From assembly GCF_003056055.1 (NCBI RefSeq), contig NZ_PYFP01000002.1, positions 930,001-994,000 on the forward strand: DNA of 64,000 nucleotides. Direction: 5' to 3'. Below, in pieces: positions 51,858-61,357 of the stretch (position 1 is its first letter; the number at the start of each line of letters is the position of its first letter). This DNA comes from Glaciimonas sp. PCH181 (GTDB lineage Bacteria > Pseudomonadota > Gammaproteobacteria > Burkholderiales > Burkholderiaceae_D). The translations under genes and the position numbers were made by a program. The notes under the pieces were generated by a model, which worked only from the letters and a program-made list of their open reading frames with translations, ran no database searches and was not told the origin of the DNA.

Positions 51858-53333
51858 TCAAGGCTGATCGAAACCACCCAGGCAGCAATACTTCAACTCA
51901 GTATATTCATCGATGCCATAGACCGAACCTTCGCGCCCCAGCCCGGATTGCTTGACGCCGCCGAATGGGCCAACTTCATTCGCAAAGATCCCGGTATTAA
52001 TCCCGACAATCCCGTATTCCAGCGCTTCCATCATGCGCCAGACCCGTTTGATATTGTTCGAATAGCAGTAAGACGCTAATCCGAATTCGGTATCGTTAGC
52101 CGCTGCAATCACTTCTTCTTCGGTCTCAAACTTAAACAATGGCGCAACCGGCCCAAAGGTCTCTTCACGGGCAATTTTCATGGCCTGTGTGGCATTGATC
52201 AGGACTGACGGCGCAAAGAAATTGCCGTTGTTTTGATCCGAGACGACTTTTCCGCCAACCAGCAGACTAGCGCCTTTTCCTAATGCGTCGGCGATATGCT
52301 CTTCTACCTTTGCGATAGCAGGTTTATCGATCAACGGGCCGATCTCGCTGCCCTGCACCAGACCGTTGCCGATTTGAAGCCTCGCCACACGCGCCGCTAA
52401 TTTCTCGGCAAACTGTTGGTAGACGCCTGACTGGACATATATTCTGTTTGCGCAAACGCAGGTTTGCCCGGCATTGCGGAACTTGCTTTGCATCGCGCCC
52501 TCGACTGCGGCGTCTACATCGCAATCGTCAAAGACAATAAACGGCGCATTGCCGCCAAGCTCGAATGACAATTTCTTGATGGTGTCTGCGCTTTGGCGCA
52601 TTAACAATTTGCCGATTTCGGTCGAGCCGGTGAAACTGATTTTTCTTACGGTATCGCTCGCGGTCAGCGTGCCGCCGACCTCTGCAACACGATCGATATC
52701 GCATGTCACGATATTAATCACGCCCGGCGGCACCCCTGCGCGGACGGCCAATTCACATAACGCCAGCGCGGTAAGCGGAGTCTGTTCCGCTGGTTTGATA
52801 ATCATCGTGCAGCCTGCCGCCAGCGCGGGTGCTACTTTACGGGTGATCATCGCAGCAGGAAAATTCCACGGCGTGATGGCGACGCAGACACCGATAGGCT
52901 CGCGCAGTACCACGATGCGTTTGTCGGTTTGCGGCGCTTCAAAAACATCGCCAGCAAGACGTTTGCCTTCTTCGGCAAACCATTCCACAAAACTAGCCGC
53001 ATAGATCGCTTCGCCACGTGCTTCCGCTAAAGGCTTGCCTTGCTCGCGGGTCATCAGCATTGCCAGATCGTCGGCATTTTCCACGATCAGATTAAACCAA
53101 TTTCGCAGGATATTTGCACGCTCTTTCGCGGGCTTTTTACGCCATGCAGGCCAGGCTTTTCTCGCAGCGGCAATCGCCCGCTCTGTTTCTTTTGCGCCCA
53201 TGTTCGGGACGATGCAAATTTCAGCATCCGTCGCAGGATCGGTGACGGAAAAATGCGCTGCGTCGTCCGCCTGCTGCCAAACGCCGTCAATCAAACAGCT
53301 AGTGCGGAACAGCGTGATATCGTTAAGATTCAT
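51858..53333 (-). CDS. gabD: Succinate-semialdehyde dehydrogenase (NAD(P)+)
   Basis: 491 residues matching GabD: TREQGKPLAEARGEAIYAASFVEWFAEEGKR near 94, ITPWNFPAAMITRKVAPALAAGC near 153, FTGSTEIGKLLMRQSADTIKKLSFELGGNAPFIVFDDCDVD near 230 with the catalytic Glu, and the catalytic Cys in FRNAGQTCVCANRIYVQ near 287. It oxidises succinate semialdehyde to succinate. It lies 41 bp after an Lrp gene. Glutarate semialdehyde is an alternative substrate. Confidence 0.92.
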   Translation of the reverse strand: MNLNDITLFRTSCLIDGVWQQADDAAHFSVTDPATDAEICIVPNMGAKETERAIAAARKAWPAWRKKPAKERANILRNWFNLIVENADDLAMLMTREQGKPLAEARGEAIYAASFVEWFAEEGKRLAGDVFEAPQTDKRIVVLREPIGVCVAITPWNFPAAMITRKVAPALAAGCTMIIKPAEQTPLTALALCELAVRAGVPPGVINIVTCDIDRVAEVGGTLTASDTVRKISFTGSTEIGKLLMRQSADTIKKLSFELGGNAPFIVFDDCDVDAAVEGAMQSKFRNAGQTCVCANRIYVQSGVYQQFAEKLAARVARLQIGNGLVQGSEIGPLIDKPAIAKVEEHIADALGKGASLLVGGKVVSDQNNGNFFAPSVLINATQAMKIAREETFGPVAPLFKFETEEEVIAAANDTEFGLASYCYSNNIKRVWRMMEALEYGIVGINTGIFANEVGPFGGVKQSGLGREGSVYGIDEYTELKYCCLGGFDQP

Positions 53334-53374
53334 AGTGAAACTCTTTTTAGCTAGTGAATCGCTTACCGGCGGCC

Positions 53375-53875
53375 TTACTCTCTTTCAGAGACCAATTTCT
53401 GGACCGGATAATGCGTCTTCACAATGGGGGATTTAAGAACGATGAAGCTAAAATATTTGGCTATTCCCAGCTCTTCCTGACTCAGCAATTCATCGATTAA
53501 ACGTTGGTATTCTGCAATGCCGCGCGTCATAAACTTCAGTAAGTAGTCAAAACCGCCGCTGACCAGATGCGCTTCCAACAGCTCGTCGAGCTTGCGCACG
53601 GCGGTCTCAAAGCGCATAAAGTCTTCGCGTCGATGATTCGACAGCGTAATCTGGGTGAAGACGACTTGCGGATCTGCCAGCTTTGACAGTTCGATCTGCG
53701 CACCGTAGCTTTTAATGAAGCCCGTGCTTTCCAGCTTACGCACCCGAATTAAACACGGGCTGGATGAGAGCCCCACCGCATCTGCCAGATCGCTATTACT
53801 AATGCGTCCGTTGACCTGTAATTCACTCAGAATACGAATATCTATCCGGTCTAATTTCGGGGATCTCACCATCAT
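53375..53875 (-). CDS. Lrp/AsnC-family transcriptional regulator
   Basis: 166 residues; the ATGATG start has AGAGGAGTTG before it, while the open frame upstream is not conserved. The helix-turn-helix is ILSELQVNGRISNSDLADAVGLSSSPCLIRVRKLESTGFI. The ligand domain shows VVFTQITLSNHRREDFMRFE and AHLVSGGFDYLLKFMTRGIAEYQ. It is co-directional between the dehalogenase and gabD genes with short gaps, so all three may form one operon that it regulates. Confidence 0.9.
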   Translation of the reverse strand: MMVRSPKLDRIDIRILSELQVNGRISNSDLADAVGLSSSPCLIRVRKLESTGFIKSYGAQIELSKLADPQVVFTQITLSNHRREDFMRFETAVRKLDELLEAHLVSGGFDYLLKFMTRGIAEYQRLIDELLSQEELGIAKYFSFIVLKSPIVKTHYPVQKLVSERE

Positions 53876-53894
53876 CAACTCCTCTGGAAGTGGC

Positions 53895-54623
53895 TTACTC
53901 TTTTGCGCGTAAAGCCTCCTGATGTGCCTTCGCCATTTCAGCCATGCTTGTGAACATGAAGTCATACTTTGGCATAGAAGCAGGCGGTTGGGTTGCACCA
54001 AAACCGGGTTGACCATGACGACGATAAATCCAGGCTGAAGCTAAGCCAAAATCATTCGCAGGTTGATGATCATGGAACATGCTTTCTGCCGTATGCAGAA
54101 TGTCATCCTTTTGGATGCCTTCAGCGCCCAGCTTTTCCAGCATGTACTCAAAATTCTTTGGATTCGGCTTGTACGAACCGACATCTTGCGCAGTGAAGAT
54201 GTGATCAAATTCGACTTGCAGACGCGCGTTACTACCTTTGAAGCTTTCGCGGTCAACGTTCGAAAGAATGACTAATTTGTAATATTTTTTGAGATATTGC
54301 AGCGCTGCTGTGGAATCAATAAATGCAGGCCAATTCACCACCGTTTTACCGAATACAGCACTTTCTTCAGCGCTCGCCTCAGTTTTCCATTCTTTCGCAA
54401 CCTGGGCGTAGACCACCGCCAGTAATTCGGAATAAATCATGTCAGGCGTTTTTGCCTGTTGCGCGGCTTCATAACGCGAGTGGGTTTCCAGGATTTGGTC
54501 ACGGGTCAGCGATACGCCCGCTTTTGCTACTAGCCCTTGGTAGCCCTCAAAAATACCGGTTTCCCAATCAATCAGGGTGCCGTAACAGTCAAATGTCAGC
54601 ACTTTAAAATCAGTCAATTGCAT
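53895..54623 (-). CDS. Haloacid dehalogenase type II family protein
   Basis: 242 residues of the HAD superfamily. The nucleophile Asp is in [14 protein letters not shown] near 10. Motif II is [11 protein letters not shown] near 120, the Lys is in [16 protein letters not shown] near 150, and the acidic motif is [18 protein letters not shown] near 183. Overall it resembles L-2-haloacid dehalogenases, though many relatives are phosphatases. It heads the dehalogenase-Lrp-gabD operon. Its link to semialdehyde oxidation is unclear. Confidence 0.85.
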   Translation of the reverse strand: MQLTDFKVLTFDCYGTLIDWETGIFEGYQGLVAKAGVSLTRDQILETHSRYEAAQQAKTPDMIYSELLAVVYAQVAKEWKTEASAEESAVFGKTVVNWPAFIDSTAALQYLKKYYKLVILSNVDRESFKGSNARLQVEFDHIFTAQDVGSYKPNPKNFEYMLEKLGAEGIQKDDILHTAESMFHDHQPANDFGLASAWIYRRHGQPGFGATQPPASMPKYDFMFTSMAEMAKAHQEALRAKE

Positions 54624-55102
54624 GGTAAATCTCCTTTATAGAATGCAAGATTGTTGCGGGACGTCTGGAAAAAACAGGTTTCTGACATCACCGCCGCAAA
54701 CGAAGAACTAAGAAAATTATAAGCAAAAATGCATACGCAATTGCAGCGATTTGCGCACCCTAAACAGCAAGAAATTGCGAGATTGGTGCCGCGTTAAACA
54801 CTTTATTCTTTCGTCCCTTACGGCGCTATGGCACGCAATATTCTTGTCCTTTAAGCGAAAAGGCTATTTCGCCCTCTCGCTAAATTGTTAAAAAATTCGC
54901 CAAGCACCCTTCTATTGCAGACAAAATACACAAAAGAAGAGCGCTTGCCGAACGCCATAAAACCACCCAAAAAAGATGCTTTTCGTTATCAAAGAACGAA
55001 CGAATCCCTATTTTCAGTCAAATGAAAATACGCGTCATAGAGATAAATTGAGATGTGCGCTAAGGGTGGCCACCCTATGGCGAAGTCAGAACGATGTCGG
55101 CC
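54624..55102. other. 479-bp intergenic region
   Basis: AT-rich. It must hold the promoter of the dehalogenase operon. A 14-bp perfect palindrome AGGGTGGCCACCCT (55063-55076) lies 27 bp after the porin stop and could be part of its terminator. ATTTTCA-6-TGAAAAT forms a small hairpin near 55015. No gene is seen. Confidence 0.5.
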
Positions 55103-56092
55103 TCAGAAGAAATTGCGCATGCCAAAATTGAACGCTCGGTTTCCTGATCCCAGTTCCGTGCCGTTTCCTACGGTGTAGGATGCGCCGTTCTTGTTATTGA
55201 TCAGCGCATATGCCGTATAAAGTTCAGTGCGTTTTGAGAGGTTATAGACATAACCCACCGCGATTTGATTTGCATCTTTATGCGCGGCAGTTTTATCATC
55301 TTTATTGATAAAAGATGCCAAAATCCGATGCGGCCCAAATGGCACCGTTACGCCAACTAATGCATCATTACTATTGATGCCAAGGCCTAAGTTGCGCGCA
55401 TACGCCACATGGACTTTTGCAATGCCAAAATCGTAAGTCCCTCCCAGCAGCGTATTTTTTGACGCGTCGGTTGCCGTTGCATTATCCGCATGGTGGTAGC
55501 TAAGCTTCACCAGCAGCGGGCCGTTAACATAGTTCAACACACCGCCCACCGCGCTACTGGAAGCAATACTTCCGGCAACTTCGCCAAAGGAATAAGCCAC
55601 ATCCCCACTGAAGCCGCCAAACGTCGGTGATGAGTACAAAACAGTGTTATTGGTGCGACCGCCAGTATTTGACATCAGATTTGCGGCAGTGCCAGCATAG
55701 CCGGTGAGAAAAGGATCGAGAGTCAGCAGGGTCCAGTAATACGGCGTATATTGCCGTCCCAAATTGACAGTTCCTGCGCCGCCGCTTAAACCCACAAAAG
55801 ACTGACGTCCAAACAACAACCCGCCCTGTCCCGAGGCACCGGTATCCATCAAAATACCTGCTTCAAGGACGAACTTTGCAGATAGTCCGCCACCCAGATC
55901 TTCAACACCTTTAAAACCCAGACGCGAGCCATAACCAATGCCGCTCGTCAGCTTAGTAACAGCGCCATTCGGGCCGCCCTTCTCTTGTACCAATCCCATA
56001 TCGGCGACGCCATACACCGTCACCGAAGTCTGTGCAAACGCACCTTGCGCCATCATCCCCAGCAACGCAATGGGTATTAATGTCCTCTTCAT
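55103..56092 (-). CDS. Gram-negative trimeric porin
   Basis: 329 residues with AGGAGTAACA before the ATG. A signal peptide (TLIPIALLGMMAQGAFA) precedes QTSVTVYGVADMGLVQEKGG, the usual first strand of Burkholderia-type porins. GSRLGFKGVEDLGGGLSAKFVLEAG and LFGRQSFVGLSGGAGTVNLGRQYTPYYW are the conserved strands, and the protein ends in a C-terminal Phe (FGMRNFF) used for outer membrane assembly. It forms diffusion channels and may serve the importer encoded upstream. Confidence 0.93.
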   Translation of the reverse strand: MKRTLIPIALLGMMAQGAFAQTSVTVYGVADMGLVQEKGGPNGAVTKLTSGIGYGSRLGFKGVEDLGGGLSAKFVLEAGILMDTGASGQGGLLFGRQSFVGLSGGAGTVNLGRQYTPYYWTLLTLDPFLTGYAGTAANLMSNTGGRTNNTVLYSSPTFGGFSGDVAYSFGEVAGSIASSSAVGGVLNYVNGPLLVKLSYHHADNATATDASKNTLLGGTYDFGIAKVHVAYARNLGLGINSNDALVGVTVPFGPHRILASFINKDDKTAAHKDANQIAVGYVYNLSKRTELYTAYALINNKNGASYTVGNGTELGSGNRAFNFGMRNFF

Positions 56093-56212
56093 TGTTACTC
56101 CTAAGTTAGATGAACCTGTTATAGATTTTCTATTTATAAAACCGCGCACTGCCCCGCACGGCTGCGTGCAGTAACGTGTTATGCGTTACGGCTGACTGCT
56201 AACAACAAACAA

Positions 56213-56680
56213 CTACTGGCGCTGCAACTGCTTTGAACTCCACCTGCCAAAAACCCGTAATACCTCATAGCCTTCATTGGCAGAAAACGCCTCATCCCGC
56301 CGCAACAAATTCAGCGAACAACAGGTTTTTCCCGCATCTCGAATCGGCACGTTCAAGGCTTTATGCAAGCCCAAAGCAGATAAATCAGCATGATCAGAAA
56401 ATGCTTCTGCCATCTGATCCGGTGTGGCGGCAAAGAACACCTGACTGTGATGGATCACCTGATCTGCCCAAAGCGAATCCATCAGCCGTTTTACGCCGCC
56501 GCTCGGATAATTTTGCTCGTCGGTCGAATACGCCCTGCGCACAAGGTTGTCGTTCCAGTCGACGATTAATAAGGTAAAGAGGTCGTAAGGGACGACGGCT
56601 GAGATTGCAGATGCAAGCGTGCGCATACTGTCACGCGATGCCTCAGATATGATGTGTGCGAGGCGCTGGTCTGGTCTCAT
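56213..56680 (-). CDS. GAF-like domain protein
   Basis: 155 residues; the start at 56680 has AGGAAATATCA upstream and lies inside the end of the livM gene (38-bp overlap). Segments such as ISAVVPYDLFTLLIVDWNDNLVRRAYS and GLHKALNVPIRDAGKTCCSLNLLRRDEAF are typical of GAF folds. No output domain is attached. It may sense a ligand of the adjacent importer. Function is unknown. Confidence 0.7.
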   Translation of the reverse strand: MRPDQRLAHIISEASRDSMRTLASAISAVVPYDLFTLLIVDWNDNLVRRAYSTDEQNYPSGGVKRLMDSLWADQVIHHSQVFFAATPDQMAEAFSDHADLSALGLHKALNVPIRDAGKTCCSLNLLRRDEAFSANEGYEVLRVFGRWSSKQLQRQ

Positions 56681-57599
56681 TGATATTTCCTGCTGTGTTA
56701 TCGGCATGACATTCAGACTTTTCGTTCTTCGGCGCGAACAAGCCATCGGGCCACATTTGCATCACGATGATCAACGTCAATGAGATGGACATTTCTCTGA
56801 CTGAGGCAATTTGCACCGCATTCAGCCCGGGGATAAAGGCCGCAAAATACCGGCTCAATTCCAACAATGCGACGACCACAACGGCACCGACCAACGCGCC
56901 TTTGATCCGGGTGTAACCGCCCAAAGTCGCCGCCAGAAAAATGTAGATAGTCAGCAACGGAACGAAACTATCCGGCGCAATATAGCTGGTGAGATGCGCA
57001 TACATCGCGCCTGCTAAGCCGGTGACGCTGGCACCGATAAAGAACGATTTCAGCTTAAACTGCAACACCGGTTTGCCCGCGACTGCGGCGACCTGTTCGT
57101 CATCGCGCATGGCACGCAGTGCGCGTCCAAAAGGCGCACGCAAAAGTCGACTAATCATCCATGCGGTGATGGCAACAACTGCCCATACCAGAATCAAATA
57201 GAAACCGTCGAATGCGTTCCCTAATGCAAGTTTATAAGGCGCTTTGATACCAGAAATACCGTCACTGCCGTGGGTTAGCCAAGTTTCGTTCATCGCGATC
57301 AGGCGGATCACTTCGGCAAATCCGAGCGAGACAATCGCCAGATAATCGCCCCGCATTTTTCTGGTTGTGTAAGTCAGCGCCGCGCCCACTAAACCAGAAA
57401 AAATAGCCCCGGCGACCCACCCACCCACAATCGGAACGCCATGCGCGGTCAGCAATGCAGAGGTATAAGCGCCAAGGGAAAAGAAACCAACTAGTCCAAG
57501 ATTCACCATGCCGCCCTGCCCCCAGATGGTGACCAGACCGAGCGAAAGCATCGCGTAAATGCCTGCAATGGTGAGGATAAAAATAAGATAAGTTGTCAT
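56643..57599 (-). CDS. Branched-chain-type ABC transporter, permease LivM
   Basis: 318 residues, about nine membrane segments. Signature regions are GYLAIVSLGFAEVIRLIAMNETWLTHGSDGISGI-like (DYLAIVSLGFAEVIRLI near 88) and GRALRAMRDDEQVAAVAGKPVLQFKLKSFFIGASVTGLAGAMYA near 155. The polar C-terminus after MWPDGLFAP is longer than usual. It overlaps LivH by four bases. Confidence 0.9.
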   Translation of the reverse strand: MTTYLIFILTIAGIYAMLSLGLVTIWGQGGMVNLGLVGFFSLGAYTSALLTAHGVPIVGGWVAGAIFSGLVGAALTYTTRKMRGDYLAIVSLGFAEVIRLIAMNETWLTHGSDGISGIKAPYKLALGNAFDGFYLILVWAVVAITAWMISRLLRAPFGRALRAMRDDEQVAAVAGKPVLQFKLKSFFIGASVTGLAGAMYAHLTSYIAPDSFVPLLTIYIFLAATLGGYTRIKGALVGAVVVVALLELSRYFAAFIPGLNAVQIASVREMSISLTLIIVMQMWPDGLFAPKNEKSECHADNTAGNINETRPAPRTHHI

Positions 57600-58483
57600 C
57601 GTTTTGCCCCTGAAAGACCCGAAAATAGACCCGTCGGCTTTACTAGCAATACCAATACGATGGCAACAAATGCAATAGCCGATTTATAGACGGGTGAGAT
57701 GAAGAACATCGACATCTCGCTGGCAACGCCGATGAACAGCGCGCCCATAATTGCGCCGCTCAAACTCGATAAGCCGCCCACTACACTCGATGCAAAAATC
57801 AGCAGCAACAACCGTGCGCCGGTAGAAGGATCAGCGCTGGTATCGACCGCCAGTAACGCACCGCCAACACCCGCTAATCCCATCCCGATAAAGGTCGCGA
57901 TATTAGAAAGGCTGTCGGGATTGATCCCCTTCAAGCGTGCCAAATCGGCGTTGTCTGCCACTGCCCGCATGGCTTTACCCAATCGGGTCAGAGAAAAGAA
58001 TGCTGCCAAAACACCGGCCATGACCAACGCGATCAGTAAATTTTGCGCCTGTTGTGGACCTATGCCCAAACCCAGAAAATGGAAGTCACGGACTAACGGC
58101 AAATCATAGCTATTCAGCTCGTTTCCAAATAAAAAACGATAACCATTTTCCAGCGCCAGATTTAATGCAATCGATACGATTGCCACCATCAACGGCGTGT
58201 TTGCATTGACTTTCTTGCGCATCGGTTTCAGCGCCAGTCTGTCGCCAGCCACGCCGATGGCACCGGCCACAAAAAAGGCCACCATGATGCAAGGAACTAA
58301 GGGCCACTTGAAATGGCTATTGACTAGCCAGCCCGCATAAGCACCCGCAGTCATCTGGGCCGCGATGCTGAAATTGACAAACCCCAGCACACTGAAGATG
58401 AGCGTCAGACCAAGCGCTGGGAGCGCTAATATTGATCCCAGCATCAGTCCGTTGAGAAGGTGCTGCATTAAATCTAAGATCAT
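57596..58483 (-). CDS. Branched-chain-type ABC transporter, permease LivH
   Basis: 295 residues with eight or so membrane segments. LGKAMRAVADNADLARLKGINPDSLSNIATFIGMGLAGVGGALLA near 165-210 is the ATPase-docking region, and SSVVGGLSSLSGAIMGALFIGVASEM near 235 is typical. It is coupled to LivM by a 4-bp overlap and follows the binding protein by 37 bp. Confidence 0.9.
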   Translation of the reverse strand: MILDLMQHLLNGLMLGSILALPALGLTLIFSVLGFVNFSIAAQMTAGAYAGWLVNSHFKWPLVPCIMVAFFVAGAIGVAGDRLALKPMRKKVNANTPLMVAIVSIALNLALENGYRFLFGNELNSYDLPLVRDFHFLGLGIGPQQAQNLLIALVMAGVLAAFFSLTRLGKAMRAVADNADLARLKGINPDSLSNIATFIGMGLAGVGGALLAVDTSADPSTGARLLLLIFASSVVGGLSSLSGAIMGALFIGVASEMSMFFISPVYKSAIAFVAIVLVLLVKPTGLFSGLSGAKR

Positions 58484-58520
58484 GACATTGTCTCAAACGA
58501 TATTGTTAATCGGTCAGCGT

Positions 58521-59732
58521 TCAGGCGACCTTGATGGTGACGAGTTTGCCAGCCTGAATTTGCTCGTATCGGAAGAACACACCTTTGACGTCGCCATTTT
58601 CTGCAAACTCGCAAGGACCGCTTGCGCCGTCGTAATTGATCACACGTTTGGCGGCAATCAGTTTCGCGCCATCGGGAAAATTTTCTACGATCGGTGCTTG
58701 CTGCGATGGCGAGGCGACTTGAGAAACGCTGCGTATGTTGTCGCGCACACCAACCCCGGTGGCGATTTTTCCCTGCGCGATTGCCAACGCCACTAAATTG
58801 ATCTGGTCGTACACCTGACAGCTATAGGTATCCAGTCCATCCAAATGCATTTTGGCGATGAGATTTTTATACGCTTGCGAGCTGACCGCTGCCGAAGGGA
58901 CCAGCGAATAAGTCCCTTCCAACACTTCCTTCTGCACACCATCGATCAGTTTTTGATTCACGCCGAACGAAAGACCCATCCGTTTGCCGCTGTAATTTGC
59001 GCGATAAAGGTCTTTCAACACAACCGCAGTATCAGGAACGTAGCCGCCCAGAACAATAATGTCCGGCTGTGCCTTTAATGCCTGATCCACCTCGGTGCGA
59101 TAAGTCGTTTTCTTGTCTTCATAGATCAGACCGCCGCAGGTGCCGCCTGCTTTCGTCACGATGCCGGTAATGATGTCGATATAGGATTTTGCAAATGGCG
59201 TTTGCGGTCCCATGAAAAACACTTTTTTAGCATTCAGCTCCACCGCAAAATTGCCCAGCCGCGTGCCCTGCAACGTGACGGTGGGGGAAGTACGGAAAAT
59301 GTAGCCTTGATGCGGCAGCTTGGTAATGCTGTCGGCCCCGGATGCGGTCAGCAGCGTAATTTTGCTTTCCCAACAAATCGGCGCAATCGCAGATGTCACG
59401 GCCGATGCATAACTACCGCACACCGCAACCACTTTATCCAGATCGATCATCTTGCGCACCGCCCGGACCGCAGCTTCCGGATTACTTTGATCATCCTCAA
59501 TGACGATCTCGACTTTGCGGCCCAATACCCCGCCAGCAGCATTGATTTCTTGCGCGGCGAGGGATGCAGCTTTACTCATCGTTGCACCGAACTGGCTGGT
59601 ACTCCCGGTCAACGGTATCAGCACGCCAATTTTGATGGGGCCGCTATCTTGTGCGAACAGCAGGCTCGGCAGGGCGACAGCCCCCAGACCCAAACCGCTA
59701 TAAATGATGAAATTTCTTCTTTGTTCTCTCAT
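58521..59732 (-). CDS. Branched-chain-type ABC transporter, substrate-binding protein
   Basis: 403 residues. A signal with a twin-arginine-like start (MREQRRNFIIYSGLG) is followed by the family 6 periplasmic fold: IKIGVLIPLTGSTSQFGATMSKAASLAAQEINAAGGVLGRKVEIV near 33-78, and VVAVCGSYASAVTSAIAPICWESKITLLTASG near 102. Such proteins bind amino acids, short amides or aromatic acids. The first operon gene is an amidohydrolase, so the ligand may be a peptide or amide. Confidence 0.9.
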   Translation of the reverse strand: MREQRRNFIIYSGLGLGAVALPSLLFAQDSGPIKIGVLIPLTGSTSQFGATMSKAASLAAQEINAAGGVLGRKVEIVIEDDQSNPEAAVRAVRKMIDLDKVVAVCGSYASAVTSAIAPICWESKITLLTASGADSITKLPHQGYIFRTSPTVTLQGTRLGNFAVELNAKKVFFMGPQTPFAKSYIDIITGIVTKAGGTCGGLIYEDKKTTYRTEVDQALKAQPDIIVLGGYVPDTAVVLKDLYRANYSGKRMGLSFGVNQKLIDGVQKEVLEGTYSLVPSAAVSSQAYKNLIAKMHLDGLDTYSCQVYDQINLVALAIAQGKIATGVGVRDNIRSVSQVASPSQQAPIVENFPDGAKLIAAKRVINYDGASGPCEFAENGDVKGVFFRYEQIQAGKLVTIKVA

Positions 59733-59752
59733 TTTTGTCTCCTAGATGATGA

Positions 59753-60472
59753 TTAATTTTTCTTGCCGCCACCTAAAAATAAATGACGGATTTCCTGATC
59801 TGCGACCAGGTCGGCAGCGTTTTCATCCCTGATTTTTCGACCTGCGACCAGCACAATTCCTCTAGAGCCATACTCAAGCGCCAGCAGCGCATTCTGCTCA
59901 ACCATCAAGACTGCAAGACAGCTCTGCGCCAGTTGCTGCACCATGGTCAGAATCTCGTCCGCTGCGGCAGGCGATAATCCCGCCGTCGGTTCGTCCAGCA
60001 GCAACACAGAAGGATTGGTCATCAACGCAATCGCGACGGCAAGCACCTGACGCTGACCGCCAGACAAGCTGCCAGCCTTATCTTTTAAACGCTTGCGTAA
60101 CAACGGAAAACGCACAAGTTGCTCTTCAATCCGCGTCGCTACTTCAGTCTTTAAGACATAGCCACCCATCTCCAGATTTTCCAGAACGGTCAGGTTGCCA
60201 AAGACGTTGCGTTCCTGCGGGACAAAGCTCAATCCGCTGCGGCAAGCCAGTTGCGCATCACCCGCCGCCATAACGTGGTCACCCAACGCGATAGATCCCT
60301 GCTTCGGTTTTAGTAAGCCAGCGATCAGTTTGAGTAGGGTAGATTTACCCGCGCCATTTGGTCCGATAATGATGGCCAGATCGCCGGGCGCGACATCGAG
60401 ATCGACGCCCTTAACAATTTCTTCAGCGGTAGCATAACCACCACGTAATTCACGTACTTGTAGTGTGCTCAT
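59753..60472 (-). CDS. Branched-chain-type ABC transporter, ATP-binding protein LivF
   Basis: 239 residues. Walker A IIGPNGAGKSTLLKLIAGLL near 36, signature LSGGQRQVLAVAIALMTNPSVLLLDEPTAGLSP near 138-170 and switch His replaced by VLMVEQNALLAL, as usual in LivF. It overlaps LivG by four bases. Confidence 0.92.
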   Translation of the reverse strand: MSTLQVRELRGGYATAEEIVKGVDLDVAPGDLAIIIGPNGAGKSTLLKLIAGLLKPKQGSIALGDHVMAAGDAQLACRSGLSFVPQERNVFGNLTVLENLEMGGYVLKTEVATRIEEQLVRFPLLRKRLKDKAGSLSGGQRQVLAVAIALMTNPSVLLLDEPTAGLSPAAADEILTMVQQLAQSCLAVLMVEQNALLALEYGSRGIVLVAGRKIRDENAADLVADQEIRHLFLGGGKKN

Positions 60473-61239
60473 GATCGCTTCATTCCCAGATAGGCCTCTT
60501 GCACCGTTTTATTACTGGCGACCTCAGAGAAGCTGCCACGCGTCAAAAATTTGCCTTCTGCCATGACCACTACGTCATCGCACAACGCCTCAATCAGCGC
60601 CATTTCGTGCTCAATTAAAAGAATGCTGCAACCCCGTGCGCGGATATCCTTAAGGTGCTCGGCAATTTGCTCAACCAGCGCCGGGTTTACACCTGCCATC
60701 GGCTCGTCCAGCAAGATAAGTTCCGGCTCTGACATCAATGCGCGGCCGATTTCCAAAAGTTTTTTCTGGCCGCCAGACAGCGCAGTGACGAGGTTATCGA
60801 GGACGTGATCCAGCTTCAGACGTTTAGCAAGCGCCAACGCTTTATCGCGCAACTCAGCCTCTTCTATCGAGACCTTTTTACCGCCCATTAACGCAGCGAT
60901 GACGCCTTCACCGGACTGTGATCGCCCATATAACATCAGGTGCTCAAACACCGTCATACGCGGACATCCACGGGCTAGCTGGAAGGTGCGCATTAGCCCA
61001 CGATTGGTAATTTTGTCAGGGCTGTTAGTCGAGATATCGACCCCTTTAAACACCACAGTTCCTGCGGTTTTTGGCAGCAATCCGCTGATGCAATTAAATA
61101 GTGTGGTCTTACCCGCGCCGTTCGGCCCAATCAGACCGGTTACTTTTTTCGCAGAGACATCAAACGATGCACCATCGAGGGCCCGAAGGCCGCCAAAGTG
61201 ACACTGTAGGTTTTGAATGCGAAGAATCGGTGTGCTCAT
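60469..61239 (-). CDS. Branched-chain-type ABC transporter, ATP-binding protein LivG
   Basis: 256 residues; the start at 61239 has GGAAAG upstream. Walker A LIGPNGAGKTTLFNCISGLL near 37, the LivG-specific RGLMRTFQLARGCPRMTVFEHLML near 80, signature ALSGGQKKLLEIGRALMSEPELILLDEPMAGVNP near 150, and LLIEHEMALIEALCD near 200. It lies 118 bp after the amidohydrolase. Confidence 0.92.
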   Translation of the reverse strand: MSTPILRIQNLQCHFGGLRALDGASFDVSAKKVTGLIGPNGAGKTTLFNCISGLLPKTAGTVVFKGVDISTNSPDKITNRGLMRTFQLARGCPRMTVFEHLMLYGRSQSGEGVIAALMGGKKVSIEEAELRDKALALAKRLKLDHVLDNLVTALSGGQKKLLEIGRALMSEPELILLDEPMAGVNPALVEQIAEHLKDIRARGCSILLIEHEMALIEALCDDVVVMAEGKFLTRGSFSEVASNKTVQEAYLGMKRS

Positions 61240-61357
61240 CGTCTTTCCAAATATTGATACTTCTATGCCGAGACAGCGTGACACTGCCGCGACCGTCCAC
61301 CTCCATGAGGAGCCCTTTGAATTACGGCAAACGCGTTATGCAGTCGTATGCGGTCGA

